Assembly (NCBI GenBank): GCA_029218485.1
Contig: JAQXRK010000236.1
Coordinates: 1-7,864 of the forward strand
Length of the DNA: 7,864 nt
From: a bacterium
GTDB lineage: Bacteria > Bacillota > Clostridia > Christensenellales > CAG-138
Reading direction: 5' to 3'
The notes beneath the pieces were generated by a model, which saw nothing but the letters and a program-made list of their open reading frames with translations, did not search any database and was not told where the DNA came from. This document shows, piece by piece, positions 1 to 5,523 of this stretch (positions are counted from its first letter, which is position 1; each line of letters starts with the position of its first letter). The translations under genes were made by a program, and so were the position numbers.

Positions 1-590
1 ACCCGGACCAGTATGTCATGGGCGATGAGATTCAGGACGGCGACAGCAGCTTCAACTTCTCCCTGTTCATGAAGCAGTGGGGCGGAAGCTGGCAGAAGGA
101 GCTCGACAGCGGCTTTGCGATCGTTCCGCCCTCGATTGCGGTCTACAACGACGCGATTGCAAACGGCGAACTGCCGCCCTACGGGTTTGCACCCGCCGGG
201 TATGCGGGCAGCGGCGCGCCTGCGGGCGCGGACGGCGAGAGCGCCCCGCAGCCGGACGAGGTGCCGGATGACCGGACGTAGCCGCAGGACAGCGGCTACG
301 GAATGTCCGTCGCGGGCGCGGATGGCATTGTACCCCTCGATACGCTGATCGCTGCGGGCAAGTACTGCAACGAGTACCGCACGGAAGTGACCTATGACGA
401 TGTATACAGCAGGATGGGCAATGTGCACGGCGCGCCCAAGACGGATGCAGCGAGCTGGGAGGATGGCGTAACGCATGTGTATTCGTGGAGCGCTTCGACC
501 GGCGAGTACATATTCATCGTTTTCCGCATTGCGGAGGACGGCGTGGAATACTGGAGCAGCATGTCCAACACCATGGGCCTGCTGAAATAA
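1..590 (+). pseudogene. 3' part of a probable secreted protein, interrupted by an in-frame TAG
   Basis: The frame is open from base 3 at the window edge, so the true start lies outside. It reads 92 codons, meets TAG at 279-281, then stays open in the same frame to TAA at 588-590 (102 further residues). The stop falls in a low-complexity Gly/Ala/Pro/Asp-rich linker (about 181-310) between two folded parts. The upstream part contains FMKQWGGSWQ and an acidic, aromatic composition that I do not recognise. The downstream part has the pattern TYDDVYSRMG, then a W and VYSWS, then IFIVFRI. This resembles SmpA/OmlA or DUF3862-like modules of bacterial lipoproteins (inference from pattern only). An internal restart at ATG 303 is possible but has only a weak AGGA 13 bases upstream and would give a protein without an export signal. 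I therefore read it as one gene with a nonsense mutation, with readthrough or a sequence error as alternatives. Confidence 0.6.
279..281 (+). other. In-frame amber codon inside the first gene
   Basis: TAG occurs between ...DDRT and PQDSGYG in an otherwise uninterrupted frame. One base change from CAG (Gln) would produce it, and Gln fits the linker composition. TAG is also the natural terminator of the AIM24 gene at 3102-3104, which ends at the family's usual length, so general reassignment of amber in this genome is unlikely. Confidence 0.85.
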
Positions 591-614
591 GGGCGCTTCG
601 CATGGGGGGCGCCG

Positions 615-645
615 CGGGCCGCAGCGCAGCGAGGCATGCGGCCCG
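615..645 (+). other. GC-rich inverted repeat, possible weak terminator
   Basis: CGGGCCGCA (615-623) and TGCGGCCCG (637-645) form a perfect 9-bp stem with a 13-base loop in the gap before the first lipoprotein gene. No T-run follows (the next bases are GCAGCATTTGCAG), so an intrinsic terminator is doubtful. It could be an RNA-stabilising or attenuating stem. Confidence 0.45.
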
Positions 646-675
646 GCAGCATTTGCAGACGAAAGGGAAATAACG

Positions 676-1395
676 ATGAAAAAAGCCAGATGGATTCTCG
701 CGGCACTCATGGCCGCGGCGATGATCTTCTCCGCCGCCTGCGGCGAAAAAACGCCGGAGCCCTCCGCCCCTGCGGGCGGGGAGCCGGAAACCACCGCTGC
801 GGAGCCAACGCCCGAACCGACGCCCGCGCCGCAGGCCGTGCTCGACCCCGCTGAGATCGAATGGGGCTATCAGGCCCCCGGCATTTCGGACGCCCAGTAC
901 TGGTATGTGGACGGGGACAAGACCGCTGCGAGCTTTCTCTTCTGTGAAGATGAGTACCTGACAACGGTTGACGGGGAGACGCGCAATACCATGGATACGA
1001 AGATCGTTGACAAGCACATCGTGGATGCGGAAACCAACGGCGGCGCTTTCGACTTCGTGTTCACGGATGTGCTGACCTGCTACGACCTTGTGAGCAACCA
1101 GTGGTACAAGCGGGCCGATTACGAAACGCTGGTGCAGTCGCTCACCGGCACGACGTTCGTATGCGAGGCGGGCAGCCAGTGGAGGTTCACGTTCCATGCC
1201 GACGGGACCATGACCTACGATGACGACGGCACGATCAAGACCGGCACATGGTGGATTGAGAACGCCCGCATGCTCTGCAACCATTATGACGATGAGCCGG
1301 AAGGCGTGGGCGGATGGATGGAGATCACCTACGAGGATGCGGGCTGGAATGTGAAGAGCATTAAAGATACGGATGTCTTCTATCCCGAGGGATAA
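676..1395 (+). CDS. Lipoprotein with Pro/Thr/Glu linker and probable beta-barrel domain
   Basis: A 239-residue protein. It starts at ATG 676 behind GAAAGGG (661-667). Residues 1-21 are a signal peptide (KK-R, then a hydrophobic stretch) ending FSAAC with Cys22 as the predicted lipidated residue. The -3 position is Ser, a looser lipobox than usual, though CG after the cleavage site is typical of Clostridia. Residues 24-57 are a PEPTPEPTPAP-type spacer that lifts the domain from the membrane. The rest is rich in aromatic residues and beta-strand patterns. The end (about 156-225) has W-R-F-T-F-H-A-D-G-T-M-T-Y, then GTWWI, an order seen in small lipocalin-like barrels of Firmicutes lipoproteins. 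No catalytic motif is seen. It probably belongs to the same transcript as the following lipoprotein, 34 bases downstream. The function is unknown, and the barrel assignment is an inference. Confidence 0.88.
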   Translation: MKKARWILAALMAAAMIFSAACGEKTPEPSAPAGGEPETTAAEPTPEPTPAPQAVLDPAEIEWGYQAPGISDAQYWYVDGDKTAASFLFCEDEYLTTVDGETRNTMDTKIVDKHIVDAETNGGAFDFVFTDVLTCYDLVSNQWYKRADYETLVQSLTGTTFVCEAGSQWRFTFHADGTMTYDDDGTIKTGTWWIENARMLCNHYDDEPEGVGGWMEITYEDAGWNVKSIKDTDVFYPEG

Positions 1396-1416
1396 TTAGT
1401 CAGTTCAAAAAAATAT

Positions 1417-1423
1417 GAGGAGG
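1417..1423 (+). promoter_or_regulatory. Shine-Dalgarno site that fixes the start at 1430
   Basis: GAGGAGG ends 6 bases before ATG 1430. It overlaps the other in-frame ATG at 1415, which cannot use it. The protein starting at 1430 begins directly with a clean signal peptide. Confidence 0.85.
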
Positions 1424-1429
1424 CGGAAC

Positions 1430-2374
1430 ATGAAGAGAGCCATTGCACTGTTGTTGATGCTGATCCTGATGGTACCCTTTGCTGCCTGCGGCGGCAAGGG
1501 CGAGGATGTGACCGGCAAGTATATCTGTGTCGGCGAGAGCTATTTTGACGAGGCGCTGGAGGAGCCGTACGAGGAGAGCTGGCTGGAGCTGAAAAAGGGC
1601 GGCAAGGGCACGTACTATTCCGGCTTTGAGTTCGACCTCAAATGGAAGCTCGACGGCGAGAGCTTCAGCGGCACGGTCAGCTTCCTCGGTATGGAGCAGG
1701 CCATGGAGGGCACGCTGAAGAACGGCGTGATCGACGTGAAGTACGGCGATATGAACATCCGTTTCGTCAGGGAGGGCGCGGAAGCGCCCGCAAACGGCGG
1801 CGCGGACACGGGCGCGGCGAACGGCGCCGGTACGGCAGAAAGCGGCACCACCGGCGCAAATGATGCCGCGGTGGTTGCGGATTCCATCGGGGAGGCCTTC
1901 CGGGGCGCGAACCCGTTCGTCGGCGTGCCGGACGAGGTGCTCACCGGCGACTGGTACGGCTGGATCCGGGAGAGCGAGTGCTGGGGCGGCCATGCGGAGG
2001 ATTTCAAGGCCATGCGCGGCACGGTCGGCTATAACAGCGATACCGGCCGCAAGTACATCGACCTCTATAAGGACGGCGTCACCGCGTATCCGGAGTTCTC
2101 CATGTGGCTCGAGGAGTCCGAGGGCGATGTGACGGTGCTGCCCGATATCGGCGACCGGGACGCGTGGGTGCTGGACACCTTCCTCGTCGAGGAGGAGGAA
2201 AGCCTCTTTACAACCACCATCCGCAGCGACGGGAGCCTCTACTTCTCCTATGAATGTATCGATGAGGGCGGCACATCCGGCTGCCTCGTGGAGATCTTCC
2301 TGCGCAAGGCCGGCGCCGCGTGGGACGAGTGGAACGACACGCTTCCGCCCGACTACCCCAAGCCGGTGGGCTGA
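1430..2374 (+). CDS. Two-domain lipoprotein of unknown function
   Basis: A 314-residue protein whose signal peptide MKRAIALLLMLILMVPFAAC places the lipidated Cys at residue 20. The first domain (about 26-115) begins DVTGKY and continues LELKKGGKGTYYSG, LKWKLDG, GTVSFLG, GTLKNGVIDV, alternating strands with G-T and D-G turns typical of the small lipocalin-like barrels found in Clostridia lipoproteins. Residues 116-150 are an Ala/Gly/Thr/Asn-rich linker. The second domain (about 165-300) opens with LTGDWYGWI. It has many Trp, Tyr and acidic residues, including IRSDGSLYFSYECIDEGG, with Cys184, Cys276 and Cys285. No enzyme motif is seen. Extracytoplasmic ligand or cell-wall binding is possible but unproven. 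It is 49 bases upstream of the AIM24 gene with no strong terminator between, so co-transcription is plausible. Confidence 0.9.
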   Translation: MKRAIALLLMLILMVPFAACGGKGEDVTGKYICVGESYFDEALEEPYEESWLELKKGGKGTYYSGFEFDLKWKLDGESFSGTVSFLGMEQAMEGTLKNGVIDVKYGDMNIRFVREGAEAPANGGADTGAANGAGTAESGTTGANDAAVVADSIGEAFRGANPFVGVPDEVLTGDWYGWIRESECWGGHAEDFKAMRGTVGYNSDTGRKYIDLYKDGVTAYPEFSMWLEESEGDVTVLPDIGDRDAWVLDTFLVEEEESLFTTTIRSDGSLYFSYECIDEGGTSGCLVEIFLRKAGAAWDEWNDTLPPDYPKPVG

Positions 2375-2378
2375 GCCG

Positions 2379-2391
2379 GGCTTGTGAAGCC
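2379..2391 (+). other. Small hairpin in the lipoprotein-AIM24 gap
   Basis: GGCTT-GTG-AAGCC forms a 5-bp stem with a 3-base loop just after the stop codon. It has no T-run and is too weak to be called a terminator. Confidence 0.25.
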
Positions 2392-2423
2392 AACCACCCG
2401 GAATATCGGAAAGGAGACAGCAT

Positions 2424-3104
2424 ATGCGGTATACCATTGAGGGCGGGAGCCTGCCCGCCGTGATCATCCAGCTCGATCCCGGTGAAAAGATCCTGAGCGA
2501 GGTCGGCGGGCGCACGTGGGCCCGCGGCCCGATACGGACCGAGACCAAGGCCGAGGGCGGCGCCGGCAAGGCGCTTGGCCGCATGTTCATGGGCGAGAGC
2601 CTGTTCATGAGCGTCTATACCGCCGAGGATGCGGCGGAGATTGCGTTTTCCTCCTCGTTCCCCGGCAGGATCGTGGCGCGGGTGCTGCAGCCGGGCGAGA
2701 GCATCGTCTGCCAGAAGCGGGCGTTCCTCTGCGCCTCCTACGGCGTGGAGCTCGCGATCCACTTCCAGAAAAAGCTGGGCGCCGGGCTTGTGGGCGGCGA
2801 GGGCTTCATCATGCAGCGCATCACCGGCCCCGGAATCGTGTTTCTCGAGGTGGACGGCTACTGCCAGGAATACGACCTCCGGCCCGGCGAGCGGCTCGTC
2901 TGCGACACCGGCGTGCTGGCCATTATGGACGCAACGTGCACGATGGATGTGCAGGTGGTCAGGGGCGCGAAGAACGTGCTGCTGGGCGGCGAGGGCCTGT
3001 TCGATACGGTCATCACCGGCCCGGGCAAGGTCTTCCTGCAGACCATGACCATCCCGAAGCTGGCGGGGCAGATGATCCCCTATCTGCCGTTCAAGAAAGA
3101 ATAG
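2424..3104 (+). CDS. AIM24 / TIGR00266 (DUF124) family protein
   Basis: A 226-residue protein without signal peptide or membrane helix, so cytosolic. AAGGAG (2411-2416) lies 7 bases before the start. The family signature runs along the whole length: YTIEGGSLPAVIIQLDPGE at the N-terminus, GESLFM (57-62), FPGRIV (79-84), LQPGESIVCQKRAFL (88-102), GGEGF..ITGPG.VFLEVDG (124-145), LRPGERLVCDTGVLA (152-166) and GGEG-LF-VITGPG-VFLQ (188-206). The GGEG...TGPG unit occurs twice, matching the repeated beta-strand architecture of this TRAP-like fold. The yeast member AIM24 acts in mitochondrial inner-membrane organisation. The bacterial role is not established. It is the only evidently cytosolic protein among the lipoprotein genes of the upstream unit, which hints at a membrane- or envelope-linked task. 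It ends with TAG. Confidence 0.95.
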   Translation: MRYTIEGGSLPAVIIQLDPGEKILSEVGGRTWARGPIRTETKAEGGAGKALGRMFMGESLFMSVYTAEDAAEIAFSSSFPGRIVARVLQPGESIVCQKRAFLCASYGVELAIHFQKKLGAGLVGGEGFIMQRITGPGIVFLEVDGYCQEYDLRPGERLVCDTGVLAIMDATCTMDVQVVRGAKNVLLGGEGLFDTVITGPGKVFLQTMTIPKLAGQMIPYLPFKKE

Positions 3105-3113
3105 CCGGCCCGT

Positions 3114-3130
3114 TCCCCGCCCGGCGGGGA
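3114..3130 (+). other. GC hairpin after the AIM24 gene
   Basis: TCCCCGC (3114-3120) pairs with GCGGGGA (3124-3130) around CCG. It is compact and GC-rich, but GGGTTGGG follows rather than a T-run. Confidence 0.35.
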
Positions 3131-3146
3131 GGGTTGGGCATGGGCT

Positions 3147-3173
3147 TGCCGCCGCCGAACGGATGCGGCGGCA
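3147..3173 (+). other. Second GC hairpin before the coiled-coil lipoprotein gene
   Basis: TGCCGCCGC (3147-3155) and GCGGCGGCA (3165-3173) form a perfect 9-bp stem with a 9-base loop. TCCTTCCC follows. With the preceding hairpin it makes a paired structure in the 112-base gap. It may end or attenuate transcription or protect an mRNA end, but it lacks a U-tract. Confidence 0.4.
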
Positions 3174-3216
3174 TCCTTCCCGCAAGGGCAACGAAACAAA
3201 AGGGAAGAGGTACGAA

Positions 3217-4266
3217 ATGAAAAGGATCGGTTCTCTTGTGCTGGCGCTGCTGATGCTGCTTTGCCTGACGGGCTGCCAGAGCGGCGGCAATCAGGCGGAG
3301 CTTGAGGCGGCGAAGGTTCAGGTGCAGCTGCTGCAGCAGCAGCTCGACGAGGCGAATGCGGCGCTTGCCGAGGCGGAAAAGGACGATGATACCGCGACCG
3401 TGCAGATTGCGGAGCCGGAAGCAGCGCCCGCGCCCGAGATGTTTCAGGTCGCTGCGGTCAACGCGCGCATCAACGGCGAGCAGCGCGCCGCCATTCATGT
3501 GGGCGAGACGGCCGAGCTGACGGCGGAGGCGGTCATTCCCGAGGGCATGGCGCTGGATTACTGGGCGCTCAACGGCGAACGCCTCGCGGAGCAGACGGGC
3601 GCGAGCTGCACCTTCACCGCGCAGGACAACGCCGTCATCGAAGCGGTGCTGCGCCCGGTGAAGACCGTGACCGCCATCAATGCCACCATGCAGTTTCTCA
3701 ATGCAAAGGACAAGGCCGGCGGCGACCCGTTCACCGAGTTCGTGTTTGAAGAGGATTATGTGAACCCCGTGACGGGAGAGACGGTGCCGGGCGGCACGAT
3801 CACGGTCTATGTGGAGGCGGATGTGCCGCGCGGCTACGAGGTGGATTACTGGCTGATCAACCATGTGCCGTACTACTATAACCGCACGGTTACGAGCTTC
3901 CGCGTGGATGATCTGGATGCGAGCACGGAATATGAGGTGGTTCTGAAAAAGAAGGGCGCGGCATCCTCTACGCCAAAGCCGGCGACGCAGCCGAACACAA
4001 CGCCGGCGCCGACGGAGGAACCCGTGTACTACAACGTCTCCTGCATCGGCTGCACGTTCTCCGGCGGCGGCTACTCCGGCGCGACCAGCGGCAAGGTGCC
4101 GGCGGGCACGGTCATCAAGGTGACCACCACATACTCCACAGACTATACCCTGTATTGGAGGGGATCGATAACGGATGGCAGCAACTCAACCGGGGGAGGC
4201 GCCAGATCGCACACTTATACGGTAAACGGCGATTGCAATTTCCACTGCATGGCCGTAATCAACTGA
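3217..4266 (+). CDS. Lipoprotein with coiled coil and three beta-sandwich-like modules
   Basis: A 349-residue protein starting at ATG 3217 behind GGAAGAGG (3203-3210); the upstream in-frame ATG at 3163 has no such site and would bury the signal peptide. The lipobox is LTGC with Cys20. Residues 27-55 form a short coiled coil (AELEAAKVQVQLLQQQLDEA). Module 1 (about 77-147) and module 2 (about 172-246) share a core: LDYWALNGE and VDYWLINHV, each followed by a strand (TFTA..NAVIEAVL; SFRVDDLDASTEYEVVL). After a Thr/Pro linker (247-268), module 3 (271-349) has LYWRGSI and ends HTYTVNGDCNFHCMAVIN. This resembles the divergent InlB-repeat / Flg_new_2 type of extracellular module (inference). Module 3 alone has paired Cys (276/279 and 340/344). 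A surface structural or binding role is likely, and no enzymatic motif is seen. Confidence 0.9.
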   Translation: MKRIGSLVLALLMLLCLTGCQSGGNQAELEAAKVQVQLLQQQLDEANAALAEAEKDDDTATVQIAEPEAAPAPEMFQVAAVNARINGEQRAAIHVGETAELTAEAVIPEGMALDYWALNGERLAEQTGASCTFTAQDNAVIEAVLRPVKTVTAINATMQFLNAKDKAGGDPFTEFVFEEDYVNPVTGETVPGGTITVYVEADVPRGYEVDYWLINHVPYYYNRTVTSFRVDDLDASTEYEVVLKKKGAASSTPKPATQPNTTPAPTEEPVYYNVSCIGCTFSGGGYSGATSGKVPAGTVIKVTTTYSTDYTLYWRGSITDGSNSTGGGARSHTYTVNGDCNFHCMAVIN

Positions 4267-4322
4267 CGCCTGTGCTTGCATGCAGGGATGTCCCGTTCCG
4301 GAGCTTGTGCCGACATCGGGCC

Positions 4323-4378
4323 GGAGCGCGTCCAACCGGCGGGGCAGGGCCTGTGCCGCGCCCCGACAAACCCGCTCC
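4323..4378 (+). other. Nested inverted repeats in the 151-base gap
   Basis: GGAGCG (4323-4328) can pair with CGCTCC (4373-4378), and inside it CGGGGC (4340-4345) with GCCCCG (4360-4365). The composition is very GC-rich and there is no T-run, so it is a possible mRNA structure rather than a convincing terminator. The rest of the gap (4267-4417) shows nothing else recognisable. Confidence 0.3.
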
Positions 4379-4405
4379 CCAACCGGAAACTGGGAGCGCA
4401 GGAAT

Positions 4406-4410
4406 GAGGA
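4406..4410 (+). promoter_or_regulatory. Shine-Dalgarno site that fixes the start at 4418
   Basis: GAGGA ends 7 bases before ATG 4418. The longer in-frame ATG at 4280 would add 46 residues of Arg/Pro/Ser-rich, non-protein-like sequence before the hydrophobic segment and lies within the region of inverted repeats. Confidence 0.7.
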
Positions 4411-4417
4411 TGTTGTC

Positions 4418-4912
4418 ATGACAGGAACAACCCGCAGAAGGATCGTCTGGATGATTGCACTTTGCGTTGCCGCGATGCTGCTCATAGGCTGCTTTGTGGC
4501 AAAGAAGCTGGTGGATGACCATATGCTGGACGGCCCGGACATGGTGGATTACGGTGGCCTCCTGATGGACACGCTCAGCGGCGAATGGATCAGTGGGGAT
4601 GGGCGGTGCCGCGCGGTGCTGCAGGACTACCGGATCAGCATCCGCTTCGGGGATGGCGGGGAAGGCGGCGCGCTTCTTAAGGACGCGAGCCTGCTGCTGT
4701 ACGCGAACGGTGCGGACATGGACGCCTATCACGCATTTTCGATCGAGCCCAATGTGCTCGCGATGGAGGACGGGGAGCCGTTTGCCACCGTTGAGGAAGC
4801 CTCCACCGAGCGGGGACGGATCACGCTCCGGCTGACCATGGCGGGCGGAACCGAAACGACGGTGGTTTTGGAACGGGATCAACAGCCGCCCGACAGCCCG
4901 GACGGGGAGTGA
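4418..4912 (+). CDS. Small membrane-anchored protein, probable lipoprotein
   Basis: A 164-residue protein. The N-terminus MTGTTRRR is followed by a hydrophobic stretch (9-28) containing LLIGC with Cys25, a standard lipobox sequence. Hydrophobic residues FVA follow the Cys before KK, so an uncleaved signal anchor is an alternative. The outside part begins LSGEWISGDGRCRAVL (53-68) and continues YRISIRF, SLLLYA, HAFSIE, RITLRLTMAGGTETTVVLER (132-153). This is one compact, all-beta domain with a GEW opening like small lipocalin-type domains. The tail is Pro/Asp-rich. No catalytic residues can be recognised. It sits between the coiled-coil lipoprotein and the 4-TM protein genes. Its function is unknown. 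Confidence 0.82.
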   Translation: MTGTTRRRIVWMIALCVAAMLLIGCFVAKKLVDDHMLDGPDMVDYGGLLMDTLSGEWISGDGRCRAVLQDYRISIRFGDGGEGGALLKDASLLLYANGADMDAYHAFSIEPNVLAMEDGEPFATVEEASTERGRITLRLTMAGGTETTVVLERDQQPPDSPDGE

Positions 4913-5003
4913 GCGGGCGAACCGGCGGATGCGGCGCTTGCGGGCAGCCGACACGCCGAAACAGAAAAATCGTTGTACGGCGCATAACGATAAATACCAA
5001 TTC

Positions 5004-5010
5004 AGGAGGG
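5004..5010 (+). promoter_or_regulatory. Shine-Dalgarno site that fixes the start at 5017
   Basis: AGGAGGG ends 6 bases before ATG 5017 and is one of the strongest in the window. The in-frame ATG at 4909 overlaps the end of the preceding gene and would add 36 residues of charged, non-conserved-looking sequence. Confidence 0.85.
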
Positions 5011-5016
5011 GAAACC

Positions 5017-5412
5017 ATGCAAGGTTCTAAGTTCTTAAAGGTTACAGGTATTCTGATGATCGTCTTCGGCGCGCTCGCGCTCGTTCTGGCGATCGTTGCC
5101 ATTGCAGGCATCAGCGTTCTGGCGGCGCTGGGCGCTTCGAGCACCATGCTGACGATCTCCTGCATCGTTGCGTTTGTGGGCGCGGTGCTGGAGCTGGTCG
5201 CCGGTATCATCGGCGTCAAAAACTGGAACAAGCTCGAGAAAGCGGACACCTGCATTGCGTGGGGAATCATTGTCATCGCGCTCTGCATTATTTCCAACGT
5301 TCTCACCGTGGTTGGCGGTGGCGATTTCAGCTTTGTCAACCTGGTTACCGGTCTGGTCATCCCGGTGCTCTATCTGATTGGCGGTATCCAGAACAAAAAG
5401 GCCAACGGTTAA
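5017..5412 (+). CDS. Small four-helix integral membrane protein
   Basis: A 131-residue protein with four hydrophobic segments at about residues 8-38, 45-67, 77-99 and 105-124, short charged loops (NWNKLEKAD at 69-77) and a basic tail (NKKANG). Helices 1 and 2 are rich in Gly, Ala and Val with small-xxx-small spacing that favours tight packing. No transporter signature, catalytic residue or metal site can be seen, so the function is unknown. The overall plan resembles the many small 4-TM DUF proteins of Firmicutes. The first codons are unusually AT-ending for this window (8 of codons 2-12), and the 60 bases before the gene are AT-richer than other gaps, which together with a strong ribosome binding site suggests efficient translation. 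It is the last gene before a terminator. Confidence 0.88.
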   Translation: MQGSKFLKVTGILMIVFGALALVLAIVAIAGISVLAALGASSTMLTISCIVAFVGAVLELVAGIIGVKNWNKLEKADTCIAWGIIVIALCIISNVLTVVGGGDFSFVNLVTGLVIPVLYLIGGIQNKKANG

Positions 5413-5419
5413 CGACAAT

Positions 5420-5457
5420 GCCCGCCAGCATCTGCGCCGGATGCCGGCGGGCCTTTT
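5420..5457 (+). terminator. Rho-independent terminator
   Basis: GCCCGCCAGCATC (5420-5432) and GATGCCGGCGGGC (5440-5452) form a 13-bp stem with one A-C mismatch and a 7-base loop, followed by CTTTTAT. It lies 8 bases after the TAA of the 4-TM gene. This is the only convincing intrinsic terminator in the window and marks the end of the upstream transcription unit. A small extra hairpin (TGCGCC-CACG-GGCGCA region, 5459-5474) follows directly. Confidence 0.9.
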
Positions 5458-5509
5458 ATGCGCCCACGGGCGCAGGGGACAGAAAAACGTGTTGTTGAAA
5501 CATCAGAAG

Positions 5510-5515
5510 AAGGAG
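5510..5515 (+). promoter_or_regulatory. Shine-Dalgarno site that fixes the start at 5524
   Basis: AAGGAG ends 8 bases before ATG 5524. The in-frame ATG at 5458 is inside the terminator tail and is not a credible start. The protein from 5524 begins MGLLKAGIGALGG, the usual N-terminus of this family. Confidence 0.88.
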
Positions 5516-5523
5516 AGACGGTT

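Noticed and set aside
279..281. Amber codon read as pyrrolysine or as a genome-wide sense codon
   Set aside because: The AIM24 gene terminates with TAG at its normal family length, and nothing here suggests a methylamine methyltransferase or a recoding machinery.
514..1284. A 256-codon minus-strand frame across the gap at 591-675
   Set aside because: It runs through the inverted repeat and antisense to a lipoprotein with a good signal peptide; the composition is that of a shadow.
1400..2608. A 402-codon open frame on the minus strand
   Set aside because: It overlaps two clear + strand genes (lipoprotein and AIM24) and has shadow-type composition with no recognisable family.
2208..3864. Overlapping minus-strand frames of 360 and 257 codons
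   Set aside because: Both are antisense to AIM24 and the coiled-coil lipoprotein, whose domains, lipobox and ribosome binding sites make the + strand reading secure.
4280..4417. N-terminal extension of the small lipoprotein from ATG 4280
   Set aside because: It has no ribosome binding site, an Arg/Pro-rich sequence, and would bury the signal sequence; ATG 4418 has GAGGA at proper spacing.
4973..4996. TTGTAC and TAAATA as a sigma-A promoter before the 4-TM gene
   Set aside because: The spacing is about 12 bases instead of 16-18 and both boxes match the consensus poorly.
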